Positions 18,281 to 26,067 are shown, numbered from the stretch's first letter. The stretch is 64,000 nucleotides of DNA from Planctomycetota bacterium (GCA_016873165.1 VGXV01000001.1:1-64000), one strand, 5' to 3'. Translations and numbers: made by a program. The notes: a model not told the origin generated them from the sequence alone.

Positions 18281-18338
18281 TTTTTGTCATTGGAGCATAA
18301 ATATTCAATTATTATCCCGTGTCTTCATTTTTACCTTC

Positions 18339-19358
18339 TCAATCTTTATCTTCATTTAAAAGTAAATCCAGTACCTCCTGATATGCCTTTGGTTTTTGCT
18401 CTTTTTGTTTCAGATACGTAATCAGCATTTTTTTAGCATCTTCAATCCTGTTTTTCTCTTCCGGTTTATGGGGCATTTCTTCTTTTTCATAGTCCGCTCT
18501 TTTTTCTTTATGCGCCTCTTTCTCCCCGGCAGACAACAATTCAAGCTCTTCGCGATACACACCTTCCCTGCACTTTAACTGTTCCAGATAGGCCATCAGT
18601 GCGTTTTTTGCTTCTTCTCTGCAATCATCCGCTTCGCTCCGGAGGTGTTCGATTTCTTTTCTCCGTTCTTCCGTCTCTTTCACCTGCTCATCGCCGGATA
18701 ATGTAGCTAACTCACCTTTATACGACGCTCTGCCCGTTTTGGCCAAATAATCGCTTAACGTCTTCACCGCGCCTTCATAATTTCCCTTGCCGACCTGAAT
18801 AGCGCTGCGAAGATAATATTCATCGGGTGAGAGATCTCTCCCTAATGACATGAATTTTTCAAAACAGGCATCCGCCTTGTTATAATCGCCATTTTCCAGA
18901 TACTTTTTTGCGTTTGAAAGATATTCGTTTGCCAGTATCTCTTTTTGCCAGCCGGTGTTTGCCGCAGCGTTTATTTCCGGTTGTTTATTTGATTCTTCAT
19001 TCAAACCGGCAGATGTTTGCGTTTCAATACGTCTCCAGAATTCGATTCTTTCTTTTATCTTTTTCCGTATCAAATCGTCCTCATCCGAATGTGGGTTATC
19101 AATCCGCACTGCATCTGAATTCAGAAAATTTTCCCAACCCGTTATTTTATCGCTGCTTGGTATATCACTCGTATCCATAGCTTCTAAACGGGTATATACG
19201 TCCTTTATTTGGAGCAGCAATTGGTCCCATTGCTGACCTGCCGGATCATTTTTTACTTCCGTGCCCATGCTTATATTTTCCTGCGAATACCATAAGACAC
19301 CGGAACAAATGAGAGGGATAAATAATCTGCCAATAGTTTTTATTGCTGTATGGAGCAT
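18339..19358 (-). CDS. Exported protein with TPR-like and coiled-coil repeats
   Basis: I do not recognise a family. The 339-residue protein has an N-terminal signal sequence (TIGRLFIPLICSGVLWYS). A TPR-like stretch lies at about 135-200 (YLSNAKKYLENGDYNKADAC, YYLRSAIQVGKGNYEGAVKT). A highly charged helical second half follows. Three related segments recur: VKTLSDYLAKTGRASYKGEL, NALMAYLEQLKCREGVYREE and KKMLITYLKQKEQKPKAYQE, each followed by a short ELxLLS-like motif and an acidic patch. This suggests tandem internal duplication. Probable periplasmic scaffold; role unknown. Confidence 0.6.
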   Translation of the reverse strand: MLHTAIKTIGRLFIPLICSGVLWYSQENISMGTEVKNDPAGQQWDQLLLQIKDVYTRLEAMDTSDIPSSDKITGWENFLNSDAVRIDNPHSDEDDLIRKKIKERIEFWRRIETQTSAGLNEESNKQPEINAAANTGWQKEILANEYLSNAKKYLENGDYNKADACFEKFMSLGRDLSPDEYYLRSAIQVGKGNYEGAVKTLSDYLAKTGRASYKGELATLSGDEQVKETEERRKEIEHLRSEADDCREEAKNALMAYLEQLKCREGVYREELELLSAGEKEAHKEKRADYEKEEMPHKPEEKNRIEDAKKMLITYLKQKEQKPKAYQEVLDLLLNEDKD

Positions 19359-19535
19359 AATTCTTTAAGTGTAAACAAAGTGATGAGTTCTATAATCTAA
19401 TCAATCAGAATCAATTATTATGCCAGGATTCAAATAGTAATATCGGCTTTACAGTGAAAAAAAACAGTATTTACTACGAATTTATTCACAAAAATATTCC
19501 ATAAATCCAACATTCGGACAGCATGATAATGGAAG

Positions 19536-19733
19536 TTACGGCGTTTCCGCTTCCAGTTCAGGTTTCTTGTATTCATCACTTGCAGCCGGTGTTTCCTTTG
19601 GTTCTGTGCTTTTTTTGCCATAAATTGAATATTTATGGTTTCCAAATAAAACGTACCACATAATAAGCATAATAAGACCCGCTAATAATTTATTCCAACC
19701 CTTTCTTTTTTTTAAATCAGTGATTAATGCCAT
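19536..19733 (-). CDS. Small single-span membrane protein
   Basis: A 65-residue protein: a basic N-terminus (DLKKRKGWNK), one membrane helix (LLAGLIMLIMWYVLFG), then a polar, Glu/Pro/Lys-rich tail. The ATG is preceded by GGAGGA at ideal spacing, which is why I accept this small frame over the overlapping longer one in another frame. It lies between the TPR-like exported protein and the rlmI-like gene on the same strand. No function can be assigned. Confidence 0.6.
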   Translation of the reverse strand: MALITDLKKRKGWNKLLAGLIMLIMWYVLFGNHKYSIYGKKSTEPKETPAASDEYKKPELEAETP

Positions 19734-19795
19734 ACTTTTTATCCTCCTTCATTAAGCAGACTGCTTTTTCGAAATACGGATTGATAAAAACAATT

Positions 19796-21013
19796 TCAAT
19801 CTTCTAAAAAATTTTGAAGAGATAGTTTCCTTCCCGAGTACGGGAAAACCCTTGCAAACACCGCCTTGAGATACCTTCCTTCGGGGAATATGGTGCTGAA
19901 CGGGTGATCCGGCGCAGCCCCGGTAATTTTAAATATCTGCAATACCACGCCGGCTTCGGCGGCTGAACGGGTAAGTATCGAGAGAAAATCCTTTTCTGAA
20001 ATAAGGCCGGAACATGAACATGTCAGCAATATCCCCCCCGGCCTGATCACCTGCATGCCGAGTCTGTTGATATCGCCATACGTTCTTTGCGCTCTTTTTA
20101 TTTCTGCCGCGCATCCGGCAAGTTTTGCGGGATCAAGTATCACCACATCCGCCCGTGTTCCGTTTGTATGCATTTTTCTTAAGAAATCAAACACATCAAT
20201 ATGAACATATGAGATAGTAACGGCATTCAGCCGTGCGTTTTCCTGTGCGGTTTCCAAAGCTGTTTCGTCAAGGTCAGCGCCGGTTACAGACCTTGCGCCT
20301 GCCAGCATTGCCGCTATTCCAAACCCTCCCGTGTAACAGAAACAATCGAGCACTTCTTTGTCCCGGCATAAACGTGACAAATCAAAACGGTTCTCCCTTT
20401 GATCGAGAAAAAAGCCTGTTTTGTGCCCTGATCTGAAATTTATCTTCATCCGCAAATTGTTTTCACAGACAGTCACCGAATCCGGACACGGGTAATCCTT
20501 TGCCACTTTTGAGAAATCCACCCCTTCTTTTTCCGCATTCCGGGCATCGGGCCGTACTGCCACATTGCTGCCGGGATAAAGAATCTGTAATGAAGAAACT
20601 ATCCAGTTCATAATGTCAATATAACCGGCGGAATAGGGTTCCACTACGATCACGCTGGCAAATTTATCAATAATCAGACCGGATAGCCCGTCAGCTTCTC
20701 CATGAACGAGCCTGTAGCAATCTGAAGTCTTATGTATCCCCAGAATATCTTCACGCAGTGATTTGGCTTGTTCCAGTTTCCTGAAAATAAATTCCCGGCA
20801 CAGGGGTTCCGATGCATTTTCGGTCAAAAGGCGGATGCCGATATTGCTCTTTTTATTGTAAATGCCCCTTCCGATAAACTCACCTTCTTTGGACAACACC
20901 TCAACCAATGCCCCCGGTTTTACAGGTTTTTGTGGGTGACGAATCATCCGGTTGAATATCCAGGGATGAAGGGAATTCCTTTTTGCTTTAAGTGAAATAA
21001 CGGGAAGCTTCAT
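19796..21013 (-). CDS. rlmI: RlmI-like 23S rRNA m5C methyltransferase
   Basis: A SAM-dependent methyltransferase of the RlmI/YccW type, which in E. coli methylates C1962 of 23S rRNA. The N-terminal PUA domain is clear (residues 1-75, SLHPWIFNRMIRHP... GEFIGRGIYNKKSNIGIRLL). It is followed by the RSGHKTGFFLDQRENRFDLS motif, the SAM site VLDCFCYTGGFGIAAMLAGA, and DVVILDPAKLAG. The length of 405 residues fits. Orthology to rlmI rather than a paralogous C5 methylase is likely but not certain. Confidence 0.82.
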   Translation of the reverse strand: MKLPVISLKAKRNSLHPWIFNRMIRHPQKPVKPGALVEVLSKEGEFIGRGIYNKKSNIGIRLLTENASEPLCREFIFRKLEQAKSLREDILGIHKTSDCYRLVHGEADGLSGLIIDKFASVIVVEPYSAGYIDIMNWIVSSLQILYPGSNVAVRPDARNAEKEGVDFSKVAKDYPCPDSVTVCENNLRMKINFRSGHKTGFFLDQRENRFDLSRLCRDKEVLDCFCYTGGFGIAAMLAGARSVTGADLDETALETAQENARLNAVTISYVHIDVFDFLRKMHTNGTRADVVILDPAKLAGCAAEIKRAQRTYGDINRLGMQVIRPGGILLTCSCSGLISEKDFLSILTRSAAEAGVVLQIFKITGAAPDHPFSTIFPEGRYLKAVFARVFPYSGRKLSLQNFLED

Positions 21014-21049
21014 AATAATTGTTATTTAGTATCTATTCAGAGAAATTTA

Positions 21050-21160
21050 CCATATTCCCCCTTAATAAATGGGGTTAGGGGGTTGTCTTACATTTTAATG
21101 TTTTATTACAACCCCCTGTGAGTCCCCCTTTTTTAAGGGGGATTCAGTCGATGATTATTT
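21050..21160. repeat. G/C-run inverted repeat
   Basis: CCCCCTTAATAAATGGGGTT and GTCCCCCTTTTTTAAGGGGG frame a 100-bp segment with internal GGGGGTTG/CAACCCCC arms. The layout is that of a short palindromic insertion unit between the rlmI-like gene and the nuclease gene. No open frame. Confidence 0.45.
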
Positions 21161-21175
21161 CGCTAAATAGATATG

Positions 21176-21703
21176 TTATTTACTATCCTCCGCCGGACTC
21201 CATAATCCTTTTTTATTTTTCCTTGCCTCGGTAAATGCCTGCAGGAATCTTTTTTTGTATTTGACATTGAGACGCGACGATGAAGGGCTTGCGAAACCCT
21301 CCCTGACCAGTTCTTCGTTGAGCATCCTCCCATCCTCAAGATACACGTATCCAAGATACTTGCCGTCCTTATCTAAAAACTGCACGTCAAACTCTATGGA
21401 TATTTTGTCGTTGGGCTTTACCAGGCTTTTCGTATATTCCATAGCGCGTTTTCCCATGAGTAAGATATCACTAACCGTTTTCTCATATTTTTCTGCATTG
21501 GCTCTCACCGCATCGGTCATCTTTGTTTCAGGCGTATCTATTCCTGCCAGCCTGAATCTTTCTTCGTTGTTTTTGTAAATTACTTTTAATATATCGCCGT
21601 CAGTTACGGACTCCACAATTGCCTTGTCCAATGCAAAAAGACCCGATGAAAATATCACATTTAATATGAATACAAATAGAACAGATTCGAAAATTCGTTT
21701 CAT
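21176..21703 (-). CDS. Secreted thermonuclease-family (SNase) protein
   Basis: A nuclease of the staphylococcal-nuclease fold that would cut DNA/RNA outside the cytoplasm. I use the ATG at 21703 (MKRIFESVLFVFILNVIFSS), which gives a good signal peptide; the upstream in-frame ATG overlaps the GGAGG ribosome site. Active-site stretches are present: VTDGDILKV, FRLAGIDTPETK with the catalytic Arg and Asp, then KLSEFDVQ-like ISIEFDVQFLDKDGKYLGYV and GFASPSSSRLN. The 176 residues are full length. Confidence 0.85.
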   Translation of the reverse strand: MKRIFESVLFVFILNVIFSSGLFALDKAIVESVTDGDILKVIYKNNEERFRLAGIDTPETKMTDAVRANAEKYEKTVSDILLMGKRAMEYTKSLVKPNDKISIEFDVQFLDKDGKYLGYVYLEDGRMLNEELVREGFASPSSSRLNVKYKKRFLQAFTEARKNKKGLWSPAEDSK

Positions 21704-21741
21704 TATATGAAGCGCCTCCATTTAAAAAATCATAGTAAAAC

Positions 21742-22119
21742 TTATTGGTTGTTTTGCTGCGGACAGGGATATGCGGCTTTTAAGGCATCGACAATCAACA
21801 CAACCGCCGGCTCATTCCATCTCTCAGGATGTTCCTTCAGATATTTTGAGACAACCGCCGTTATTTCTCCCTGGGTGGGTTCCGAGGGACTTGCGCAAAA
21901 AAAAGCCCCGTCACACGCATCATAAACACCCCCGACAAAACCGATATAAAGACCTGTTTTCAGCCAATCGACCTCCTTCTGCCCTGCCACTGCCTTGTCA
22001 TTTTCCTTCATATGATCCACCAGCTCATTGCCGGAAGTAAAGGGAGCAGATTCCACATTCATCGTGGAGAAAAAACCGGAACATACCAACACTATACCAC
22101 AAACAAGATGCCACCTCAT
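21742..22119 (-). CDS. Rap1a/Tai-domain periplasmic protein
   Basis: A 125-residue exported protein with a signal peptide (MRWHLVCGIVLVCSGFFS) and the Rap1a/Tai domain. The conserved helix-rich core is visible: TGLYIGFVGGVYDAC, FCASPSEPTQGEITAVV, SKYLKEHPERWNEPAVVLIV and DALKAAYPCP with paired cysteines. Rap1a and Tai members are immunity proteins to type VI amidase effectors, but many standalone members have no known effector. A good AAGGAGA site precedes the ATG. No effector gene is adjacent. Confidence 0.72.
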   Translation of the reverse strand: MRWHLVCGIVLVCSGFFSTMNVESAPFTSGNELVDHMKENDKAVAGQKEVDWLKTGLYIGFVGGVYDACDGAFFCASPSEPTQGEITAVVSKYLKEHPERWNEPAVVLIVDALKAAYPCPQQNNQ

Positions 22120-22156
22120 ATATTTTCTCCTTAATGCAACAATACTCTGAAAAATT

Positions 22157-22510
22157 TCAATAATTCCACGATCCGTCTTTATTCCACCGTGGGGAAACCT
22201 CTTTCAATATGCCAATCCTTTCCAGCAATAATCCTGCCAGCGATCTGCCCTTCTGAAGAAACTCCCCCGATTTCTCACAATTCTTTTCCGGAACATACCC
22301 TAACGACAGCGCCTCCCGGATAGTGATCAACCGTAATGGTTGAACATCCCTGACACAGTTCGGGGCATAATACTCCTTGTCTTTATCATTAACATACACC
22401 AAAGCATTCCCCGGCATTGTTTTCGAAACATTTACCGCCAGCCCGGCAATGACGAGTAAAAGCAAAAGACTACTTATCCCGATAAAGATAAAACGTTTTG
22501 TATCATACAT
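22157..22510 (-). CDS. Hypothetical membrane-anchored protein
   Basis: Not recognised. A 117-residue protein with an N-terminal hydrophobic anchor (residues 7-27, FIFIGISSLLLLLVIAGLAV) and a polar domain on the far side. The domain has VYVNDKDKEYYAPNCV, a tract LRLITIREALSLGYVPEKNC, and a C-terminal RSLAGLLLERIGILKEVSPR. The two Cys (in APNC and EKNC) may form a disulfide. It lies 37 bp upstream of the Rap1a-type gene and could be cotranscribed with it. Confidence 0.45.
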   Translation of the reverse strand: MYDTKRFIFIGISSLLLLLVIAGLAVNVSKTMPGNALVYVNDKDKEYYAPNCVRDVQPLRLITIREALSLGYVPEKNCEKSGEFLQKGRSLAGLLLERIGILKEVSPRWNKDGSWNY

Positions 22511-23214
22511 CGAAAAACCACTCCCTCCCCCCCCATACCATGATCAAATAAAATTTCCTGGCAATTTATGCCCAACGGGTTCATAATTCACCCGTCATTC
22601 CTCTCCCTTCCTCCATCGCTCAATATTTCTCGCCCTTTCGTTTCATAAACATCGGGAGAAAACCTTAACCGTTATCCGTGACCGTTATCCGTGACCGTGA
22701 ACAACGCAACTACGGACACGGTTAACGATTACCTCCATCAGTGGATTAAGCGGAGCGAATCCACCATTCATGCGATAATCGTTGGTGGATACGGCGCAAA
22801 AACCAGCGCCTTTATCCACCCTACCCACACTACTTTTTACAAAACCAAATTACCTCTAAATTTGTAACACTTTAGTTTTTTGAAAAAGACTTCGATTTCC
22901 CTTATTTTATAATGCACCTCTAATATTGGCGCATGGAACAAATTTCACATCCATTAACTCCGCACTTTAGTGCGGAGATATCCACAATAAATACACCGGC
23001 TTTGGTAGAGACAGGTTTGAAACCTGTCTCTACAACCTGGTATAGTGAAAGATATCGGGCTAACTTTACATCAGGGCTAAAGCCCATGATTATTTCTTCC
23101 CTTAACCCCATGCTGAAGCATGGGGTTAAGACATAGACAGTTTTTCAAAAAACTAAAGTGTTACCTAAATTTCAAAAACCAGATTTGTTTGGCTCTGTAG
23201 TAAAAATCGTAAAA
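22511..23214. other. Repeat-rich gene-free stretch
   Basis: No plausible gene. From left to right it holds: a decayed copy of the palindromic element found in the CRISPR arrays (about 22668-22735, TTATCCGTGACCGTTATCCG...), a GTGGATTAAGCGGAGCGAAT repeat with its partner GTTGGTGGATACGGCG (22740-22830), and a complete MITE (22864-23164). Downstream of the MITE is a remnant (23172-23200) matching the right end of the element near 16245. Confidence 0.6.
22864..23164. mobile_element. MITE, 301 bp, 24-bp inverted ends, 8-bp target duplication
   Basis: The ends are perfect 24-bp inverted repeats beginning GTAACACTTTAGTTTTTTGA. Directly outside them CTAAATTT is repeated at 22856-22863 and 23165-23172, an 8-bp target duplication. 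Inside are smaller palindromes, including CTCCGCACTTTAGTGCGGAG, CCCATGCTGAAGCATGGG, and a REP-type hairpin GTAGAGACAGG...CCTGTCTCTAC at about 23006. No coding capacity, so it must have been moved by a transposase elsewhere. A related copy in opposite orientation is at 39132-39413. Confidence 0.85.
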
Positions 23215-23416
23215 TTACTCCTTTCCTGCGGTAAAAGATTTTGCGGCATCAAATAACTCATCAATGCTCTTATCTTTCCATAGACCGCGCTGCCATTCTG
23301 TGTAATCAAAGCCTTCTCTGAGTATGAGACAGATAAACCGTTCCGCCTCTACAAATGCCCGGTTTCTCGCGAAGGGCTTTCATACCCTCATATCGTATCA
23401 TGGTATCTGTTTTCAT
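23215..23416 (-). pseudogene. Frameshifted antitoxin-like gene
   Basis: The frame starts at ATG 23416 (KTDTMIRYEGMKALREK) and hits a stop after 36 codons. The downstream part reads on in another frame as AFVEAERFICLILREGFDYT, then EWQRGLWKDKSIDELFDAAK, ending at a TAA at 23215. Joined by one frameshift the two halves form a 65-residue protein. I recall this type next to PIN-domain genes, where it serves as the partner. It overlaps the upstream PIN gene by ATGA. The frameshift makes it non-functional unless the sequence has an error. Confidence 0.6.
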
Positions 23417-23598
23417 TTTTCCTCCCAAAGTAAAATAAAATCTACAGGATTTATGACCGAGATTTCTTTTAACCGTGATGCTTTTTTCACTTGGACATAA
23501 AGCTTTGCTTCGGCTTCAAGGCTGATTGCCTTGAGCGACTGATTATCGTACGGACGGTTATAACAACAGTTGTCCAGGTATATTCGTGCCTTAATCAT
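23413..23598 (-). pseudogene. Internally deleted PIN-domain toxin-like gene
   Basis: The 61-residue product opens with the PIN signature ARIYLDNCCYNRPYDNQSLK and ends with KEISVINPVDFILLWEEK, which resembles the normal C-terminus of such proteins. The roughly 80-100 middle residues with the other acidic catalytic residues are missing. It is fused in frame at about residue 37. With the frameshifted partner directly after it, this is a dead toxin-antitoxin module. Confidence 0.55.
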
Positions 23599-23663
23599 CT
23601 CAATAATTCCTCGTTAACTCCCAAACTCCTAAACTCTAAAACTCAGAACTATACGGACACGGT

Positions 23664-23987
23664 TCACGGAAGCGCAATCCTCGTTCCCGTCCTCTTTATT
23701 TCTTCAGCAAGCGTTTCTCCGTTATCAAAATCTTCCGGCCTGAACGGTATCGGTTCGATTCTGTTGTCTATTTTTCTTCTCAGAGGAACAATCCGCCTTC
23801 GGTCATCAAACCTGTCGCCGGTAAAAGCAGGTGATACAAGCGCAACGTCAATATCACTCCATTCCTGGGCAGCACCCTTTGTATGTGACCCGAAAATTAT
23901 TGCATCTCGAATCGTAATGTGGTTCTTTTCCAGTTCCACTACATACCTTTTCACTATCTTTATAATTTCATTTGGAGTAGTAGCCAT
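23664..23987 (-). CDS. MNT-type nucleotidyltransferase domain protein
   Basis: A 107-residue minimal nucleotidyltransferase with the signature AIIFGSHTKGAAQEWSDIDV, giving the GSx10DxD catalytic triad, and a second acidic strand in NRIEPIPFRPEDF. Such MNT proteins pair with HEPN RNases as toxin-antitoxin modules, where MNT can AMPylate the HEPN toxin. Here the HEPN gene just upstream is cut short (24000-24119), so the antitoxin is orphaned. The MNT frame itself looks intact. Confidence 0.78.
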   Translation of the reverse strand: MATTPNEIIKIVKRYVVELEKNHITIRDAIIFGSHTKGAAQEWSDIDVALVSPAFTGDRFDDRRRIVPLRRKIDNRIEPIPFRPEDFDNGETLAEEIKRTGTRIALP

Positions 23988-23999
23988 ATTCTTAATTCC

Positions 24000-24119
24000 T
24001 TAATCTTTAAAATATAACAACGAGTAGGAATAGTCGCCTTTCTCAAAGAGATGGTTTGCTACCTTCCAATCATCTTCGGAAGACTCCATCCAGTAGAGAA
24101 TTTTTGACTTCTTATCCAC
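24000..24119 (-). pseudogene. HEPN-domain gene remnant
   Basis: A GTG-initiated frame of 39 residues, DKKSKILYWMESSEDDWKVA then NHLFEKGDYSYSLLYFKD and a stop. The first 35 residues match the opening helix pair of HEPN proteins (YW...A..D...A..L...G.Y). HEPN proteins are normally about 130 residues with an Rx4-6H active site, all missing here. It ends 13 bp before the MNT gene start. Not in a detectable full-length frame. Confidence 0.55.
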
Positions 24120-24181
24120 GACTCCTCCTACGTACTTCCCTCTCAGTAACTATTCTTCATAATGTAACACGGAACTCAACT

Positions 24182-24272
24182 CCGGGAACCATGTCCGTTA
24201 TCCGTGACCGTGAACAAACAATTCTCCGTCTTCCTACGGACACGCTCAACGGACACGCCTCACGGTTACCAC
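24182..24272. repeat. CRISPR-nested palindromic element, copy E1
   Basis: Leader-distal edge of array 1. Starts CCGGGAACCATGTCCGTTAT and ends CACGGTTACCAC, immediately followed by a half-repeat ATCCCTTATTCATCAGG. The left end is truncated relative to the other copies. The arms pair imperfectly: GTGTCCGTT and GTAACCGTG motifs on one side against AACGGACAC and CACGGTTAC on the other. Confidence 0.8.
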
Positions 24273-24656
24273 ATCCCTTATTCATCAGGTCAATTATTCC
24301 AACTGACACTGGCTTTATTCTTCTTATGGCCGCCATTTGAGTCGCAATCCCTTATTCATCAGGTCAATTATTCCAACGTTCTGGCAGGGTATTACTCTGA
24401 ATGTAGTTTATGTACGTCGCAATCCCTTATTCATCAGGTCAATTATTCCAACTCCCCTCCGGGAGGATACAAAGGAACGGGGTCGCCTGGTCGCAATCCC
24501 TTATTCATCAGGTCAATTATTCCAACAAATTCTTACAAAATTGGCAGGCAAATGTTATTAACGTCGCAATCCCTTATTCATCAGGTCAATTATTCCAACC
24601 TTCAAATGCTGTAAAATTGGGAACCATTACTGTGTCGCAATCCCTTATTCATCAGG

Positions 24657-24754
24657 GGAAGCCGTTGTCCGTGACCGTTATCCGTGTCCGTGAATGAATA
24701 ATTCTACACCTTTTTACGGTCACGCCAAACGGACACGTCGCACGATTTTTTCAC
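24657..24754. repeat. CRISPR-nested palindromic element, copy E2 (variant)
   Basis: 98 bp between a type-A half-repeat (left) and a type-B half-repeat (right). This copy and E7 form a second subtype, with CCGTGAATGAATAATTCTAC in the loop region and GCACGATTTTTTCAC at the right end. The different repeat types on its two sides mark a recombination junction. Confidence 0.85.
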
Positions 24755-24847
24755 ATCCCTTCTACATCAGGTCAATGATTTCCACAATTATCGGCCACTC
24801 AATGGGTGGATTGATCGCCCAAGTGTCTCAATCCCTTCTACATCAGG

Positions 24848-25171
24848 GGAAACCGGGAACCGTGTCCGTTATCCGTGACCGTGAACAAACAATTCTCCGT
24901 CTTTTTACGGACACGCTCAACGGACACGCCTCACGGTTACCACATCCCTTCTACATCAGGGGAAATCCGTGAACCGTGCCCGTTATCCGTGACCGTGAAC
25001 AACGCAATTCTCCGTCTTCCTACGGACACGCTCAACGGACACGTCTCACGGTTACCACATCCCTTATTCATCAGGGGAAACCGGGAACCGTGTCCGTTAT
25101 CCGTGACCGTGAACAAACAATTCTCCGTCTTCCTACGGACACGCTCAACGGACACGTCTCACGGTTACCAC
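24848..25171. repeat. Three tandem palindromic elements (E3-E5) separated by 17-bp half-repeats
   Basis: E3 24848-24943 (96 bp), E4 24961-25058 (98 bp) and E5 25076-25171 (96 bp) are joined by ATCCCTTCTACATCAGG (24944) and ATCCCTTATTCATCAGG (25059), with no spacer in between. Each begins GGAAA, contains GTTATCCGTGACCGTGAAC and TACGGACACGCTCAACGGAC, and ends ACGGTTACCAC. They occupy the leader-proximal end of array 1, where new spacers should be. Confidence 0.9.
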
Positions 25172-25202
25172 ATCCCTTATTCATCAGGTCAATGTTTCCT
25201 AC

Positions 25203-25563
25203 GGCACCCCTTTTAACCTATTCATGCACAACCACGTGCAAGGCCATTTCCTGTAACCTATCCAATCGGTAATCATTTCACCTCCAATCTTTTCTCAAAA
25301 TTCCAAAATAATACACGCAACTACAAACATGCACAAATCTTATGATTTTCCTGTAACCTCCCCCCTTTTTTGCCTCTTTTCTAAGCTCCGCTAACCTATT
25401 GAAATATAAATGCTTACCTACGCATTTGCCACATTTCTGTACTTTTCAATACTATCTTCTCATTTTTACACCTCTGTGGTCTCTGAGACCTCTGTGGTTG
25501 ATGTTTTCAGGCCGTGTTTTATTGTATTTTGTTCAGCCAATTTTGTCCATCTGAAAATAGGGA
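25203..25563 (-). promoter_or_regulatory. Leader region of CRISPR array 1
   Basis: Gene-free stretch between the last repeat and cas2. The first 60 bp (GCACCCCTTTTAACC... AAGGCCATTTCCTGT) closely match the sequence beside array 2 (28021-28080), so both are leaders. The array promoter should lie here and fire on the minus strand. The terminal repeat is degenerate (ends GTTTCCTAC). Confidence 0.7.
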
Positions 25564-25839
25564 TTACACGATATAGACATCCTCGTTTTTTGTCACTTTT
25601 CCCTGACCGATAACCCTGATAATCCCCTCACATTTTGCGCAGAGCGCATAGATACGCACACTATCCTCATCTGCGGAAATAATTTTGTTTATCCTGGCTA
25701 TCATTTTATCAAGAAGGTCGCCGTCCAGTATGCATTCAAATACACTGTATTGCACCCTGTCGCCAAAATCCTCCAGCGTCTTTGCCAGCCTGGTTCTCCG
25801 CTTCGTATCCGGTATATCATAAGAGACGAGATACAACAT
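25564..25839 (-). CDS. cas2: CRISPR-associated Cas2
   Basis: Cas2 is the dimeric bridge of the Cas1-Cas2 spacer integrase. The 91-residue protein has the ferredoxin-like start MLYLVSYDIPDTKRRTRLAK, with the conserved Asp, then FGDRVQYSVFECILDGDLLD and VRIYALCAKCEGIIRVIGQG. It is full length. The gene it normally follows, cas1, is reduced to a 3' fragment directly upstream, so spacer uptake by this locus alone is not possible. Confidence 0.95.
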   Translation of the reverse strand: MLYLVSYDIPDTKRRTRLAKTLEDFGDRVQYSVFECILDGDLLDKMIARINKIISADEDSVRIYALCAKCEGIIRVIGQGKVTKNEDVYIV

Positions 25840-25855
25840 ACGCTATAGTTCCGGT

Positions 25856-25990
25856 TCAAAAGGGGACGTACGGACTGTCATCCTGAAGGGTTGCGGCAAG
25901 TTTTTCCGCCTGTAAACGAAAGCACTTCCTGTAGGTGGTTTTTTCCTTTATTTCCGGGTGAATAAACTCATTATTCAGCGCGCCTTGTTT
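25856..25990 (-). pseudogene. cas1: 3' remnant of cas1
   Basis: A 44-codon frame after a stop codon, ending 16 bp before cas2. It reads KQGALNNEFIHPEIKEKTTY, then RKCFRLQAEKLAATLQDDSP and YVPF. This matches the normal Cas1 C-terminus (tyrosine-Arg helix, then a final Y-x-P-F), in the position where cas1 should be. The catalytic Glu/His/Asp residues all lie in the missing part. The break point is at about 25991, next to a truncated rhuM gene, so a deletion or insertion joined the two. Confidence 0.75.
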
Positions 25991-26067
25991 TCAGGGCGAT
26001 AATTTCAGTTTCAAAGATTATCTCCGGATGGTTGTATGAAAATTGCCGTATTACCTGAAGACCGTTC

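Larger units (their letters stand above)
24273..25202 (-). CRISPR. CRISPR array 1, hybrid of two repeat types, leader on the right
   Basis: Repeats are 37 bp. Type A (plus strand) opens GTCGCAATCCCTTATTCATC and ends CAATTATTCCAAC; full copies start at 24341, 24416, 24490 and 24563. A partial copy ends at 24303 and a split copy starts at 24634. From 24755 the repeats switch to type B (CTTCTACATC... GATTTCCAC), the type of array 2. Spacers are 34-39 bp: 24304, 24378, 24453, 24527, 24600 and 24786. Four palindromic elements interrupt repeats after CATCAGG. Read on the minus strand, repeats end ATTGCGAC or ATTGAGAC, the usual crRNA 5' handle form. The leader is therefore at the right, and transcription runs leftward. 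Confidence 0.93.

Noticed and set aside
19430-19645. 71-codon frame overlapping the small membrane protein
   Set aside because: The overlapping frame (19536-19733) has a clear GGAGGA ribosome site and a membrane helix; this one has neither.
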